From positions 1-6,871 of the forward strand of contig CAJWOI010000143.1 of assembly GCA_913044255.1 (NCBI GenBank): a DNA stretch of 6,871 nt, read 5' to 3'. The notes beneath the pieces were generated by a model. That model was not told the origin of the DNA. It did no database searches and worked only from the letters and a program-made list of their open reading frames with translations. Source of the stretch: an uncultured Alphaproteobacteria bacterium. GTDB lineage: Bacteria; Pseudomonadota; Alphaproteobacteria; UBA7887. The translations under genes and the position numbers were made by a program. Below, piece after piece: positions 6,870-6,871 of this stretch. Positions within the stretch are counted from its first letter, which is position 1; every line of letters begins with the position of its first letter.

Positions 6870-6871
6870 AG

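Noticed and set aside
6866..6871. CTCGAG at the right edge of the window
   Set aside because: A six-base XhoI-type site at the end may be coincidence; it gives no evidence of a cloning junction.

Overview
The window carries genes for uptake of a quaternary-amine compatible solute (glycine betaine type) next to a large flavin/folate enzyme of the dimethylglycine/sarcosine dehydrogenase family. Its moderate GC content, ATGA-coupled genes and fused FAD-GcvT protein fit a proteobacterium. A marine alphaproteobacterium is my best guess, because such organisms often carry many betaine transporters and FAD-GcvT paralogs, but nothing here fixes the taxon. I saw no tRNA, rRNA, CRISPR array, transposase or phage gene.

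Layout: (1) 2-676, plus strand: the C-terminal 224 residues of a ProX/OpuAC-type substrate-binding protein, cut by the left edge of the window. (2) 677-962: a 286-bp gap between convergent genes, with a long hairpin (742-790) that may terminate transcription from either side. (3) 3541-963, minus strand: a two-gene unit, a ProV-like ATPase followed by a ProW-like permease, overlapping by ATGA. The permease has an unusual N-terminal extension of about 280 residues with a DUF2628-like segment. (4) 3542-4297: a 756-bp region between divergent genes with no convincing gene. It holds several inverted repeats and four GGGTRAT-type repeats that could be regulatory. (5) 4298-6745, plus strand: an 815-residue FAD-dependent oxidoreductase fused to a GcvT-like folate-binding domain. 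(6) 6746-6871: a short tail with a hairpin. On the minus strand it holds a possible fragment of an EamA/DMT-type transporter.

A plausible combined role is that the binding protein captures a betaine in the periplasm, the ProV/ProW transporter imports it, and the FAD-GcvT enzyme removes an N-methyl group from it or a breakdown product, passing the one-carbon unit to tetrahydrofolate. The uptake and enzyme families are clear from sequence. The exact substrate, and the functional link between the genes, are inferred from proximity. I see no clearly novel system. The most unusual items are the permease extension and the long repeat-bearing intergenic region.
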